DNA of 18,320 nt from NCBI GenBank assembly GCA_012036375.1, contig JAAUOI010000018.1, forward strand, positions 1 to 18,320, written 5' to 3'. Origin of the DNA: Allobrachymonas sp. GTDB taxonomy: Bacteria > Pseudomonadota > Gammaproteobacteria > Burkholderiales > Burkholderiaceae_C. The notes below the pieces were generated by a model. The model was not told the DNA's origin, searched no databases, and saw only the letters and a list, made by a program, of their open reading frames with translations. Positions within the stretch are counted from its first letter, which is position 1; each line of letters starts with the position of its first letter. The position numbers and the translations under genes were made by a program. Positions 1 to 7,380 of this stretch are shown piece by piece.

Positions 1-765
1 GCCCTTCGGCGCCAACGGTTTCAATCCGCAAGGCATTCGCATCGGGCAGGCGGGCGGGCGCAATAAATCTGCGGTCAAAGTGTGGGATCAACGCGCCTAT
101 CGTGACTACGATGACTCTCAAGAACTCGGCACGCGCAACATCAAAGTCGCGCTGCGCCGCCTGCGCAAATTCGCACGCTTGGGCGCTGAAGACGAGCTCG
201 ATTTAGACGACACCATCCGCAAAACCGCAGCGAATGCTGGCTTCCTCGACATCAAAATGCGCCCCGAGCGGCATAACAATGTGAAAGTGTTGCTGCTCAT
301 GGATGTGGGCGGCACGATGGATGATCACATCAAGCGCGTGGAAGAACTCTTCAGCGCCACCAAGCAAGAGTTCAAGCATTTAGAGTTTTACTATTTCCAC
401 AATTGCGTCTATGACTTCATGTGGAAAACAATCGCCGCCGCTTCGCAGAGAAATTTCCCACTGTGGATATTTTGCGCAAGTACAACAAAGATTACAAACT
501 CATCTTCGTCGGCGATGCGACGATGAGCCCCTATGAAATTTTGCAGCCCGGCGGCAGCGTGGAATACAACAACGAAGAAGCTGGCAGCCTCTGGCTTGAG
601 CGCCTCACAGAAGCTTTCCCCAAATTCGCATGGATCAACCCCGAGCCACAAGGCGTGTGGGAATACCGCCAAAGCATCGGCATCATCCGCCAGATGATGA
701 ACGACCGCATGTTTCCGCTCACCTTGCAGGGACTGGAAGGTGCGATGCGGCTGCTGACCAAATAA
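1..765 (+). pseudogene. VWA-domain protein (CoxE-like), 5' truncated by window, one frameshift
   Basis: Von Willebrand A-domain protein of the kind usually encoded beside a MoxR-type AAA ATPase; such pairs are thought to act as chaperones or metal-insertion factors. The frame is open from base 2. It runs through an Arg-rich stretch (RNIKVALRRLRKFARLG) and a MIDAS-like motif DVGGTMDDH, then FKHLEFYYFHNC. At 425-428 the frame breaks: TGG AAA ACA continues out of frame to a stop at 526, while the family-like continuation NRRRFAEKFPTVDILRKY, GDATMSPYEI and QSIGIIRQMMNDRMFPLTL lies in the -1 frame to TAA 763-765. One extra A in the A4 run restores WKNNRRRF. The upstream partner is outside the window. 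The function is a family assignment; the frameshift is directly visible. It may be a sequencing error rather than a true pseudogene. Confidence 0.8.
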
Positions 766-768
766 TTT

Positions 769-2605
769 TTAAAATTCAGCGAACGAATCGCTTTTTTACT
801 GTCCGATTGCTGCTGAAGCTCGGCTTGGGTCAATAGCCATTGGTATTGCGTGGTGGCGTCTTCGCTCAGGCCATCGGCTTGTTCATCTGGGAGCATAGCA
901 GCGCTAATCAGCAATTTGGCTTGCGTACCGACAGGCAGCAAATCTGAAGGGCGCAAGGATTGCGCGAGCAAATGCGTGGCCATTTCGATCACGCGGGCAG
1001 CGTTGACTGGGCCTTCAATGAGCAGCGCAAATTGCTGACCTTCAAGGCGGGCGGGCATATCAATTTCGCGGCAGATGCTGCGCAACTGATTGGCGGTGAG
1101 TAATAGAGCGGTGTTAGCGGTTTGCTCACCGAATTCTTTGCTGATATGTACATGATTCGCTAAACACACATGCAATATACCCAATCGATGACCAAAGCGC
1201 CGAGCGCGCAGCAAGCTACTGTGAAGCTTGCTCACGAAGCGTCGCTCATCGGCTAGGCCGGTGAGCGCGTCTTGTTGCTTGAGCGCATGCTCGCGAACCA
1301 ACACATCGCGCTGACGCGATGAGCGCTTAATCAGTGCAAAAAGTAACAAAGGCACTTCAACTGCGGAGCCTATCGTCACTGCATATTGAGAAAGAAATCC
1401 AGTACTTACCCAGCCAAAATTACGCATCACTGGAAATAAGCCCGCCAAGACGATCGGCAGAAATCCCAACGCTATCCAACGCGCATTCACATCACCAAGC
1501 CTCGTGCTGCGCCATAAAACCAGATACAAGCTTAGCATCGCTACCATCGTCAAACCGTTAGACAGGCGAAAGCCCAGCATAGTTGGCCAGACAGTTTCAA
1601 TCACCAGCAAACTGCTGAGCACCGTTATGAGCAAGAGTATCCATCCATCGAGCCATCGAGAAAACTGGCCAGGCTGCACCAGTGCGCGCACCAGCCACAG
1701 CGCGGCTGCGACCGACAGAGTGGGCATTACAAAGCTCGACACCGAATTCCAGCCCACAGCTTCTGGCGTGAAATACTGTGCGCCCAAACCCAAAAATGCG
1801 ACTTGCGTCAGTCCCAAAATTCCAACATAGGTCGCATAGCGCAAATAATTTCCGTAGCGCAATGTCAAACCACTGACCAGACACATCAGCACCACCGCCA
1901 AGCTCATGCCAAAGTAGCCGCCTAGCAGCAGATTCTGAGTTTGCCTCGATTCGATCAATTCAAAATCGCTGTAGATATGCATTGCCGCTGAATACGGCAC
2001 ACGCTGATGCATCACCCGCAGCAAATACGTCACCGGCATGCCCGTGTTGTCGCTCAAATTAAACAACGGATAGCGGCTGCGCAGCGCCCATTGGCTTTGC
2101 GGCAGGCTATCGCCCGCAGATTGAGTCACCCAGCTGCCATCGGCACGCTGATAAAACAAAGTAACCAAATCGGTGGTGGGCAGCTCCACCTGAAACAGCC
2201 ATCGCGTTGCAGGCTGCAAATTGTGCGCCGAAAACTGTAGCCACATTGCTTTGCCATGCAAGTCATAAGGCTGGCCTTCTTTTCGGCGATGCACGCCAGC
2301 CAAGGGCGTAGCAGGCGGCGCAATGCTTGCTGGCGCATCAAATACTTCAACAGCCTGCTGAACGCCAGCTTTACCCGATTCATCTATCCATACGCGGGTA
2401 AATTCTGAAATCGAAACCCGCGCCACGCCTTGTTTGAGCTCAATCGTGATGGTGAAATATAGGGCTGTGGCTCAGATCCTTCTGCGGATTGCGCATGAAC
2501 CATCGCATTACCACACAAGCCACTAGTCCACCACACCACTACCGCCCATCGCCGAAGCTTCGCTAGGCTCAGAGCGAGTTGAGCTGTGTTGTGGATTAAG
2601 TGCAT
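769..2605 (-). pseudogene. 7TM-DISM receptor with degenerate GGDEF domain, two frameshifts
   Basis: Membrane signalling protein. The start at 2605 gives a signal peptide ending near AMVHA/QS. The frame then stops as QNLPAYG; the family-like continuation IELKQGVARVSISEFTRVW is in the -1 frame, so one base is missing at about 2440-2455. A periplasmic 7TMR-DISMED2-like domain follows (GKAMWLQFSAHN, DLVTLFYQR), then seven hydrophobic helices (from LLLGGYFGMSLAVVLMCLV to VEVPLLLFALI), then a GGDEF-like domain starting at LTGLADERRF. The active-site loop reads EGQQF instead of GG(D/E)EF, so cyclase activity is unlikely. A second break near 771-797 lets the frame run antisense into the VWA gene down to 531. 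Restoring one base gives TAA at 769-771, only 3 bp from the VWA stop, and a protein of about 612 aa. It starts 7 bp after the guaC stop, so it may be cotranscribed with guaC. Confidence 0.75.
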
Positions 2606-2612
2606 GTCCGCA

Positions 2613-3590
2613 TTACATCAGCAAATGCTCACCCGCGTTATCCCCGCCCAAGATCACGTAATTCACTTTGCGAATATCCATGAGCTTCTTGCCGCCTGCA
2701 TAGCTGATCGAGCTTTGCACGTCTTCTTGCATTTCGCGCAGCGTGTTTTTGAGCGAGCCTTTGATCGGCTCCAAAATGCGCTTGCCTTCGACGTGTTTGT
2801 ATTCGCCTTTGTTGAAGTCAGAAGCCGAGCCGTAATATTCTTTGAACAGCTTGCCATCGACTTCCACCGTCTTGCCCGGCGATTCTTCCAGACCTGCCAA
2901 CATCGAGCCAATCATCACCATCGTGGCGCCAAAGCGGATCGATTTGGCAATATCGCCGTGCTCACGGATGCCGCCGTCGGCAATGATCGGCTTAGTCGCC
3001 ACGCGGGCGCACCACTTGAGCGCTGAGAGCTGCCAGCCGCCCGTGCCGAAACCGGTTTTCATTTTGGTGATGCACACCTTGCCAGGGCCAATGCCCACCT
3101 TGGTCGCATCCGCACCCCAGTTTTCCAAATCAATGATGGCCTCAGGCGTACCCACATTGCCCGCGATGATGAAAGCCTTGGGTAGCTTCTCTTTCAAATA
3201 ACCGATCATGTTTTTCACGCTATCGGCATGGCCGTGCGCAATGTCGATCGTGATGTAGTCAGGGCACAGATTTTGCGCCACAAAAGCATCCACCGTGTCG
3301 TAATCGGGCTTCTTCACGCCCAAGGAAATCGAGGAATATACGCCCTGCGCAGCCATCGCTTTTACAAAAGCCACGTTGTCAATATCAAAGCGATGCATCA
3401 CATAAAAATAGCCATTCTTGGCCATCCAGGTGCAAATCTCTTCATTGACCACCGTCTTCATATTGGCCGGCACGACGGGGATCTTAAAACTGCGCCCGCC
3501 CAGCTCTACGCTGGAATCACACTCGCTGCGGCTTTCCACGCGACATTTGCGAGGCAAAAGCAATACATTGTCGTAATCAAAAATTTCCAT
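2613..3590 (-). CDS. guaC: GMP reductase
   Basis: NADPH-dependent reductive deamination of GMP to IMP in purine salvage; cytosolic TIM barrel of the IMPDH/GMPR family. 325 aa, the length of the shorter GuaC2-type enzymes, without CBS domains. The start MEIFDYDNVLLLPRKC is typical. The catalytic Cys is C173 in GIGPGKVCITK, with phosphate-binding segments ADGGIREHGD and FGATMVMIGSMLAG. A Shine-Dalgarno AAGGA lies 8 nt before the ATG. A terminator for the preceding toxin gene lies upstream, so guaC probably has its own promoter in 3591-3680. The DISM receptor gene follows 7 bp after its stop. No frame damage. Confidence 0.95.
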   Translation of the reverse strand: MEIFDYDNVLLLPRKCRVESRSECDSSVELGGRSFKIPVVPANMKTVVNEEICTWMAKNGYFYVMHRFDIDNVAFVKAMAAQGVYSSISLGVKKPDYDTVDAFVAQNLCPDYITIDIAHGHADSVKNMIGYLKEKLPKAFIIAGNVGTPEAIIDLENWGADATKVGIGPGKVCITKMKTGFGTGGWQLSALKWCARVATKPIIADGGIREHGDIAKSIRFGATMVMIGSMLAGLEESPGKTVEVDGKLFKEYYGSASDFNKGEYKHVEGKRILEPIKGSLKNTLREMQEDVQSSISYAGGKKLMDIRKVNYVILGGDNAGEHLLM

Positions 3591-3680
3591 GTTCCATGTC
3601 CTTCAAAAAATCCATCTCAGAATAATTTGAGCGCTTGGAACTGCCCCGGTTTTTTCTGCCTTGCTTAGAAAATCAAGGCC

Positions 3681-3713
3681 AAAAAAAACCGAGCGCCATT
3701 GCTTGGGCTCGGT
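3681..3713 (-). terminator. Intrinsic terminator downstream of the PIN toxin gene
   Basis: Read on the minus strand, arms ACCGAGC (3713-3707) and GCTCGGT (3694-3688) enclose a 12-nt loop that can add an inner CCA/TGG pairing. A run of seven further Ts follows the stem. It sits 42 bp past the toxin stop and about 90 bp before the guaC start, so it separates the two transcripts. Confidence 0.8.
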
Positions 3714-3754
3714 GACTGATTGTATACGATGCCTTTGCAGGCATGCACAAGACC

Positions 3755-4162
3755 TTATTTCACATCTACCACCAAGCTCGAATCCATCCTCGTTGCAATT
3801 GCTTTGAGTTTCTTGTCCAAAGTCAGCAGCCTCGCGCCCTGCTGCATCGCCGCTGCAACAAAGAGCATGTCGTACACCGTGTGCTCGTGCTTAGCCGCTA
3901 GGCTCATGGCTTGTGGCATGAGTTGGGAATCATCCACGAATTGATCAATCAAGCCCAAAGCATCTTCCCAATGCTGCAAGGCAAGATCAAGCGGCATCTG
4001 CTGCCAGCGCATGTATTTCCACAGCGCATTGCCTAATTCAGCGCGCGCCATCTGCGGGCTAAGCACATGAGTCGCTTGCTCAATCACCTGCGCAAGCGCA
4101 GCCGATTGCTCGCCTTGCAGCACCACGTGCAAGGCAGCCGAAGTATCCAAAATGATTTTCAT
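3755..4162 (-). CDS. PIN-domain ribonuclease toxin (VapC/FitB-like)
   Basis: Toxin of a type II toxin-antitoxin pair. The family cleaves RNA, often tRNA, through Mg2+ held by conserved acidic residues. 135 aa. The acidic residues are visible: D6 in MKIILDTSA, a Glu in ARAELGNALW, an Asp in TVYDMLFVAAA and an Asp in RLLTLDKKL. The start lies 22 bp after the antitoxin stop, so the two genes form one operon. I see no clear Shine-Dalgarno, so toxin translation may depend on the upstream gene. A strong terminator follows. The RNA target cannot be read from the sequence. Confidence 0.88.
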   Translation of the reverse strand: MKIILDTSAALHVVLQGEQSAALAQVIEQATHVLSPQMARAELGNALWKYMRWQQMPLDLALQHWEDALGLIDQFVDDSQLMPQAMSLAAKHEHTVYDMLFVAAAMQQGARLLTLDKKLKAIATRMDSSLVVDVK

Positions 4163-4184
4163 GCGTGCGGCAAACTTGTGCCTA

Positions 4185-4430
4185 TCAACGCTCGCGGTCT
4201 TCCCGCTGCCACTGCTCTAGCTGATCGCCAAGCATGATAGGCCGAGAGGACGTTTGCATACGCAGTTTATGCAACACCTGCAATCGCCGAATACCGCGCG
4301 CCTGCGGTTGCAAAGCTTGCTCCAACTCAGCAATCGTCTGCTGCGTCAAGCTACGATGCTCTTGCTCAGCCTTGAGGCTCAACAAGTCATACAAGGGCTG
4401 CGGAAATTCTCGGATTTGAACGGTTGGCAT
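4185..4430 (-). CDS. FitA/VapB-like antitoxin, ribbon-helix-helix type
   Basis: Antitoxin partner of the downstream PIN toxin. 81 aa from the ATG at 4428-4430. The N-terminus MPTVQIREFPQPLYDLL followed by KAEQEHRSLTQQTIAELEQAL matches the FitA-like Arc/MetJ ribbon-helix-helix pattern: a beta strand, then two helices that bind DNA as a dimer. The C-terminal tail is charged (LEQWQREDRER), as expected for a toxin-neutralising segment. An upstream in-frame ATG at 4443-4445 would add five residues (MHNAC), but those codons lie inside the inverted repeat at 4432-4446, so the later start is preferred. Neither start has a clear Shine-Dalgarno. Confidence 0.85.
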   Translation of the reverse strand: MPTVQIREFPQPLYDLLSLKAEQEHRSLTQQTIAELEQALQPQARGIRRLQVLHKLRMQTSSRPIMLGDQLEQWQREDRER

Positions 4431-4431
4431 G

Positions 4432-4446
4432 CATGCATTATGCATG
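4432..4446. promoter_or_regulatory. Probable autoregulatory operator of the FitAB-like operon
   Basis: CATGCATTATGCATG is a perfect 15-bp inverted repeat (7-bp arms, one central base), one base upstream of the preferred antitoxin start codon. FitA-family antitoxins are known to bind inverted repeats at their own promoter. The operator role is inferred from position and symmetry. Confidence 0.65.
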
Positions 4447-4461
4447 AGTTTTGCAATTACT

Positions 4462-4847
4462 TCACGTAGACGTGTCTTGAAACAGCTCGGTTGCTACCTG
4501 AAATTCATCCTCGCGCACCACAAAGCCCGGCCTGTGCGTTTACAAAATCACCACTCGCAGGTCATGTGTCGCAACGCGTGCACTCAGCTCTCTCATTTTT
4601 TGAGATGTTCAGTGGCACTGTCTTTGTACCAACTGAGCGCCACTTTTTTTGCGTGAGGCTTCGAAGATCGAGTGAAGCTGCTGGGTCGTTTCAGATGCTT
4701 GCGAAACCATTCATAGATTTCGTCATACTGCTGTTGCTCGTAAGGCGCGAGCGCATGAGAATGCTCTAAATCAGAAATGGCTTGAAATAAACCCTGCCTG
4801 CGGCCTGAGTGGTGATCAAGCTTTTCAACGACGAAGCGCAAATACAT
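4462..4847 (-). pseudogene. Conserved hypothetical protein, frameshifted and with an in-frame stop
   Basis: Function not recognised. The first piece, 84 aa (4593-4847), begins MYLRFVVEKLDHHSGRRQGL, continues YDEIYEWFRKHLKRP and KPHAKKVALSWYKDSATEHL, and ends LKK-stop. An overlapping ATGA opens a second frame at 4596 (MRELSARVATHDLRVVIL) that stops at TAA 4540-4542 but continues in the same frame as THRPGFVVREDEFQVATEL to TGA 4462-4464. One extra A in the A6 run complementary to 4596-4601 would fuse the pieces; TAA instead of AAA would then be the only remaining defect in a 128-aa protein. From memory, a roughly 130-aa bacterial family carries both halves in one chain, with Lys at the TAA position; this was not checked. 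The start is 25 bp after the argG stop, so it may be cotranscribed with argG. Confidence 0.6.
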
Positions 4848-4872
4848 CAGTGAAATTATCGTCAGCTAAATA

Positions 4873-6207
4873 TTATTTGCTGCCCAACTGAGGCGGCGCA
4901 CCATCTTTGCTGGCTGCAAGCAAACCAGTCTGCGTGTATATCGCCAGCTTATCCCGCGTATCCACAATATCAAGATTGCGCATCGTGAGTTGCCCAATCC
5001 GATCTGCGGGAGAAAACGGTGCGTCTTCCACTTTTTCCATCGAGAGGCGCTCGGGTTTGTAGGTGAGATTTTGCGATTCGGTGTTGAGGATCGAATAGTC
5101 GTTGCCACGGCGCAGCTCAAGTGTGACTTCGCCTGTGATGGCGCGGGCGACCCAGCGCTGGGCGGTTTCGCGGAGCATGATGGATTGGGGGTCGAACCAG
5201 CGGCCTTGGTAGAGGAGGCGGCCGAGCTTTTTGCCGTTAATGCGGTATTGCTCGATGGTGTCTTCATTGTGAATGCCAGTGACCAAGCGCTCATAGGCTA
5301 TGAAGAGCAGCGCGAGGCCGGGGGCTTCGTAGATGCCTCGGCTTTTGGCTTCGATGATGCGGTTTTCGATTTGATCGCTCATGCCGAGGCCATGGCGGCC
5401 ACCGATTTTGTTGGCTTCCATGAAGAGATCGACGAGGTTGTCGAAACGCTTACCGTTCAGCGCCACGGGTTGGCCTTCATCGAAGCGGACGCTCACGGTT
5501 TCATGCTTGACGACGCAATCTTCGCGCCAGAATGGCAAGCCCATGATGGGGTTGACGATTTTGATGCCGCTGGAGAGGAGTTCGAGATCTTTCGCCTCGT
5601 GCGTTGCGCCGAGCATATTGCTGTCGGTGCTGTACGCCTTCTCGGCGCTCATCTTGTAGCCGAAGCCCTCGGCGGTCATGAAGGCGCTCATCTCGGCGCG
5701 GCCGCCGAGTTCGTCGATGAAGAGCTGATCGAGCCACGGCTTGTAAATTTTCAAAGCGGGGTTGGTGAGCAGGCCGTAGCGGTAGAAGCGTTCGATGTCG
5801 TTGCCTTTGAAGGTGGAGCCATCGCCCCAGATGTTGACATCGTCTTCCTTCATCGCGGAGACGAGCATCGTGCCGGTGACGGCGCGGCCGAGCGGCGTGG
5901 TGTTGAAGTAGGTGACGCCAGCAGTAGAAATATGAAACGCGCCAGCTTGCAGCGCGGCAATGCCCTCTTGCGCGAGCTGCAAACGGCAATCGATCAGGCG
6001 GGCTTTTTCTGCGCCGTATTCCATGGCTTTGCGCGGAATTTCTTCGTAATCGGGCTCATCAGGCTGGCCGAGATTGGCGGTGTAGGCGTAGGGCTTTGCG
6101 CCTTTATTTTTCATCCAACGCAGGGCGGCAGACGTATCCAAGCCGCCGGAGAAGGCGATGCCGACTTTGTCGCCGATGGGGAGAGATTGCAGGATGGTAT
6201 TAGACAT
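4873..6207 (-). CDS. argG: Argininosuccinate synthase
   Basis: Condenses citrulline and aspartate with ATP to argininosuccinate in arginine biosynthesis; cytosolic. 444 aa, the longer E. coli-like class. The N-terminal ATP pyrophosphatase loop is visible as GIAFSGGLDTSAALRW, then YAYTANLGQPDEPDYE, GRAVTGTMLVSAMKED, NIWGDGSTFKGNDIERFYRY and the C-terminal synthetase part with GRHGLGMSDQIENRIIEAKS and LRRGNDYSILNTES. The frame is intact. The leader has no strong Shine-Dalgarno (an A-rich stretch precedes ATG) and carries one copy of the dispersed repeat at 6229-6272, so the promoter lies within or upstream of that repeat. Confidence 0.96.
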   Translation of the reverse strand: MSNTILQSLPIGDKVGIAFSGGLDTSAALRWMKNKGAKPYAYTANLGQPDEPDYEEIPRKAMEYGAEKARLIDCRLQLAQEGIAALQAGAFHISTAGVTYFNTTPLGRAVTGTMLVSAMKEDDVNIWGDGSTFKGNDIERFYRYGLLTNPALKIYKPWLDQLFIDELGGRAEMSAFMTAEGFGYKMSAEKAYSTDSNMLGATHEAKDLELLSSGIKIVNPIMGLPFWREDCVVKHETVSVRFDEGQPVALNGKRFDNLVDLFMEANKIGGRHGLGMSDQIENRIIEAKSRGIYEAPGLALLFIAYERLVTGIHNEDTIEQYRINGKKLGRLLYQGRWFDPQSIMLRETAQRWVARAITGEVTLELRRGNDYSILNTESQNLTYKPERLSMEKVEDAPFSPADRIGQLTMRNLDIVDTRDKLAIYTQTGLLAASKDGAPPQLGSK

Positions 6208-6228
6208 TTTTTAAGCTTTTTAGGCATC

Positions 6229-6272
6229 TAGCCGGCATAAAATCTGCGCGGAGTGCTATTGAATTGATAGTA
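6229..6272 (-). repeat. Dispersed short repeat, copy 1 (argG leader)
   Basis: 44 bp; 40 of 44 positions match copy 2 at 7947-7990. On the plus strand it begins TAGCCGGCATAAAATCTGCG and continues CGGAGTGCTATTGAATTG. It lies 22 bp upstream of the argG start codon, between argG and ppnP. This is the only copy of the four outside a reading frame. Confidence 0.75.
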
Positions 6273-6283
6273 ACTGAATTGCC

Positions 6284-6601
6284 TCAAGCAAAGTGGCAGA
6301 TGTAGTGATAGGGCTCGGTGCAGCGGATATCAAACTTGCTGTTGGCTGGGACGCTGAATTGTTCGCCTGCGGAAGATTTCACCCAAACCTCTGAGCCTGC
6401 CAATTTGTATTCGCAAAAGCCCGCCACGCATTCCATGATCTCAGCTGCGCCCGTGTTAAACACCAAGCTGCTGGGCAAGATCACCCCGGCAGATTTTTTT
6501 GTGCCATCGGCGAGCGTGAAGCTGTGGCTGATGCATTTGCCATCGAAATAGACGTTGGCGGTGGTATCGAGGGTGACGCTGGGGAAGGATGTCGTAGTCA
6601 T
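6284..6601 (-). CDS. ppnP: Pyrimidine/purine nucleoside phosphorylase (PpnP, DUF1255)
   Basis: Small cupin-fold enzyme; E. coli PpnP phosphorolyses several nucleosides to base and ribose 1-phosphate. 105 aa from the ATG at 6601 (MTTTSFPSVTLDTTANVYFD), with AGAGA about 6 nt upstream; the longer in-frame extension to 6649 has no support. Family-like segments are ISHSFTLADGTKKSAGVILP, TGAAEIMECVAGFCEYKL, FSVPANSKFDIRC and the C-terminal YHYICHFA. It lies 25 bp after the second PIN toxin gene, so readthrough from the toxin-antitoxin operon is possible. With guaC it is the second nucleotide-salvage gene here. Confidence 0.9.
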   Translation of the reverse strand: MTTTSFPSVTLDTTANVYFDGKCISHSFTLADGTKKSAGVILPSSLVFNTGAAEIMECVAGFCEYKLAGSEVWVKSSAGEQFSVPANSKFDIRCTEPYHYICHFA

Positions 6602-6626
6602 ACTGATTCTCTTGTAAACACCAGAT

Positions 6627-7082
6627 TTAAAGGGCGAAGTTCGCAGCAAGCAGGTCTTTGGGAGATTGACAGGTCAGCTGCGGGTAGGCGCTGAAGTCAC
6701 GATCCGCAGACCACAGTTTGGTGACACCGTTTTCGAGGCAAATCGCAGCAATACGAGCGTCATGAAACTGCGCCCCAATCGTTTGGCCAGATTCAGCCAA
6801 ACGGCGCAAACTGGCCAGATGCCGTTCACTGGGCATCAGCAACCTTGCACCGGGCTGCGCAAGCAGTGCCTCGATTTGCTCAAATGCCAAAGTGCGCGGC
6901 GTGGCTTGCTTGAAGATTTTCGGGTTGGTGACCACTGCAAGAAACTCATGTACGCATACGACTGGGATGCCCCATGGCGCAATGCCCCGCACCAAGTGCT
7001 CAATCGCGCTTCGGGCAATCAGGTGAAAAGGGTTGTCACTGCGGTGCGCATAGACCAGAAAATTAGTGTCTAGAGCGATCAT
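6627..7082 (-). CDS. VapC-like PIN-domain toxin (second TA module)
   Basis: Type II toxin, predicted Mg2+-dependent ribonuclease. 151 aa from the ATG at 7080-7082 (MIALDTNFLVYAHR), which overlaps the antitoxin stop as ATGA; the five-residue longer version is less likely. PIN residues: Asp in ALDTN, Glu in VVCVHEFLAVV, Asp in QFHDARIAAIC and Asp in LWSADRDF. The overlap implies translational coupling. It is not closely similar to the PIN toxin at 3755-4162; the two share only family motifs. Confidence 0.88.
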   Translation of the reverse strand: MIALDTNFLVYAHRSDNPFHLIARSAIEHLVRGIAPWGIPVVCVHEFLAVVTNPKIFKQATPRTLAFEQIEALLAQPGARLLMPSERHLASLRRLAESGQTIGAQFHDARIAAICLENGVTKLWSADRDFSAYPQLTCQSPKDLLAANFAL

Positions 7083-7333
7083 TGCTGCGCGGGCCACGAA
7101 CTAGGGTTGGCTGCCTCGCGCCACTGGCTGGGCTCCAGCAAATGCCCCGCATTCGCAGCCTGCGGATGGAAGCTTAAGTCTGGCCAAACTGTTTGAGCTG
7201 CTGGTGTCGCCTTGGGATGAATAGCCATGCGCAAACCAGACTCAATCAATGCTTTTAACGTGGTCTGCTGCGCGCGCGCAGCAGCCTTGGCTTGCTCGAA
7301 AAGCGCCTCAGACAACTCGATTGTGGTTTTCAT
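7079..7333 (-). CDS. VapB-like antitoxin (second TA module)
   Basis: 84 aa. The N-terminus MKTTIELSEALFEQAKAAAR with QQTTLKALIESGLRMAI is a ribbon-helix-helix DNA-binding pattern (strand, helix, helix). The C-terminal part (PQAANAGHLLEPSQWREAAN) is the likely toxin-binding tail. The start at 7333 is chosen because GGTGAG lies a few bases upstream; a GTG at 7342 would add three residues but overlaps the palindrome. The next gene starts in the stop codon. Transcription must start within the 47 bp between this start and the SCO stop, where a perfect palindrome sits. Confidence 0.87.
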   Translation of the reverse strand: MKTTIELSEALFEQAKAAARAQQTTLKALIESGLRMAIHPKATPAAQTVWPDLSFHPQAANAGHLLEPSQWREAANPSSWPAQQ

Positions 7334-7341
7334 ACGGCTCA

Positions 7342-7359
7342 CCCATATTTAAATATGGG
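7342..7359. promoter_or_regulatory. Operator palindrome of the second VapBC operon
   Basis: CCCATATTTAAATATGGG is a perfect 18-bp palindrome, 8 bp upstream of the antitoxin ATG and abutting its Shine-Dalgarno. On the minus strand a weak promoter candidate overlaps it: TTGAAT, 18 bp, then TATTTA inside the palindrome. A bound antitoxin would therefore block both promoter and leader. The symmetry is seen directly; the regulatory role is inferred from how VapB proteins act. Confidence 0.75.
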
Positions 7360-7380
7360 CTATATTGTAAATAATTCAAA

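Noticed and set aside
419..430. Programmed -1 ribosomal frameshift in the VWA gene
   Set aside because: The sequence TGG AAA ACA offers no X XXY YYZ slippery heptamer in the zero frame and no obvious downstream hairpin; a missing A explains it more simply.
3591..3680. Riboswitch or attenuator in the guaC leader
   Set aside because: The 90-bp region has an AAGGA ribosome site but I found no convincing paired stems or known aptamer core.
4990..6231. 413-aa plus-strand open frame
   Set aside because: Fully antisense to argG; its open state follows from the GC-rich codon pattern of argG and it has no family-like motifs.
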